This document shows positions 63,553-64,000 of a stretch of DNA of 64,000 nucleotides, piece after piece. Numbering within the stretch: the stretch's first letter is position 1; each line of letters opens with the position of its first letter. Source of the DNA: Luidia sarsii (Eukaryota > Echinodermata > Asteroidea > Paxillosida > Luidiidae); NCBI GenBank assembly GCA_949987565.1, contig OX465104.1, forward strand, positions 386,501-450,500. The letters run 5' to 3'. A model generated the notes under the pieces. That model saw only the letters and a program-made list of their open reading frames with translations, did not search any database and had not been told where the DNA came from. The translations under genes and the position numbers were made by a program.

Positions 63553-63615
63553 ATATCCTAGCAGGACCCGACCTTTTTGAAAGGTCCTGCTAGGATCGAA
63601 ACTTCAGCCTGACCT
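63553..63615. repeat. Inverted pair of the GGTCCTGCTAGGAT repeat
   Basis: ATCCTAGCAGGACC followed by a short spacer and AAAGGTCCTGCTAGGATCGA-AACTTCAG; the second copy has GUC changed to UUC. Confidence 0.75.
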
Positions 63616-63854
63616 CTAATAATAATTATGCCTCCTTTGTTGTCAGCACCAACTACACGTTAGGAAGAGATAAATCCTCCCACACAGTGTGTATGTAAAA
63701 GAGTGCAGGGCCTGAGCAGACGATAGACTGCGTGTGTTTGTGCCTAGCCATTCACTTGTATACAAGCAGTGTGCATGAGTGAGTAGTGGCCTGCTGCTCG
63801 TTGCTAACCATTGGCAGCCATTGAGAGAGAATTCTTGAGATAGAGGCCAGACGA

Positions 63855-64000
63855 ATGGCGACAAGCACTCGCCAAACCAGGCTGCCTCGTCGTCCCACCC
63901 TCCTTCTCCGTGTCTACCGTCTCATTCTGAGGGCTAAAGGCGATGGACATAAGGTCTATGTTCGGGGCCCGTTCGACCGAAGGCTACACGGGTGGCCCTG
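63855..64000 (+). CDS. Possible 5' exon running off the right edge, unrecognised
   Basis: An open frame from ATG at 63855 continues without stop for 48 codons to the window end: MATSTRQTRLPRRPTLLLRV then YRLILRAKGDGHKVYV. It is GC-richer than its surroundings and very Arg-rich. It could be a first exon of a gene lying to the right, or chance. No homology recognised. Confidence 0.2.
   Translation, partial: MATSTRQTRLPRRPTLLLRVYRLILRAKGDGHKVYVRGPFDRRLHGWP

Overview
The window is animal nuclear DNA from an invertebrate: long introns, canonical GT/AG splice sites, two genes with coding in short exons, and a very high load of interspersed and tandem repeats. The abundant (TGTACA)n/TACATGTA simple sequence, 'taggcctac' words, fold-back elements and tRNA-derived SINEs suggest a marine deuterostome, most likely an echinoderm or other ambulacrarian. 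That assignment is by general resemblance only. There is no bacterial or viral gene structure; most long open frames here are tandem repeats or chance.

Gene 1 (minus strand, about 40.92 kb down to 22.46 kb and beyond the left edge) is a Tweety-homolog (TTYH) membrane protein. Five phase-compatible coding exons are visible: N-terminus, TM1-TM2 hairpin, a sequon-rich extracellular region over two exons, and TM3. The remaining 3' exons are not recognisable in 1-22,464, so most of the left third is either a very large intron 5 or intergenic DNA. The introns hold a 3.7-kb array of ~44-bp units, a 15-bp/150-bp higher-order array, a 21-bp array, a 3 x 89-bp array with POU octamers, and an 84-bp array that has copied the exon 2 splice acceptor.

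Gene 2 (plus strand, 42,286-57,960) starts head-to-head with TTYH, 1.36 kb away between start codons. All 20 coding exons could be assembled with consistent phases into a 1,194-residue protein. Its order is: a basic N-terminal region with faint ERICH3-like resemblance; an R/P/S-rich linker; an acidic stretch; an array of about a dozen TQT-type motifs spaced 8-12 residues apart (predicted dynein light chain LC8 sites); a proline-rich spacer; a PLAT/LH2 domain; a 270-residue Ser/Asp/Arg-rich region; a charged helix; five ankyrin repeats; and a basic/Ser-rich tail. I do not recognise a named family with this architecture. It looks like a multivalent scaffold and is the most interesting item in the window.

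The right end (59.1-64 kb) is repeats, a decayed LINE reverse-transcriptase fragment, and an open frame running off the edge.

Mobile DNA: a 2.6-kb hAT-like element with a perfect 8-bp target duplication; a pogo/Tigger-like MITE with TA duplication and an older relative; several fold-back MITE families; two tRNA-derived SINE families; and a very abundant element with a core (…GGTCCTGCTAGGATCGAAAC…GTC) that folds like a minimal hammerhead ribozyme with a degraded catalytic core.
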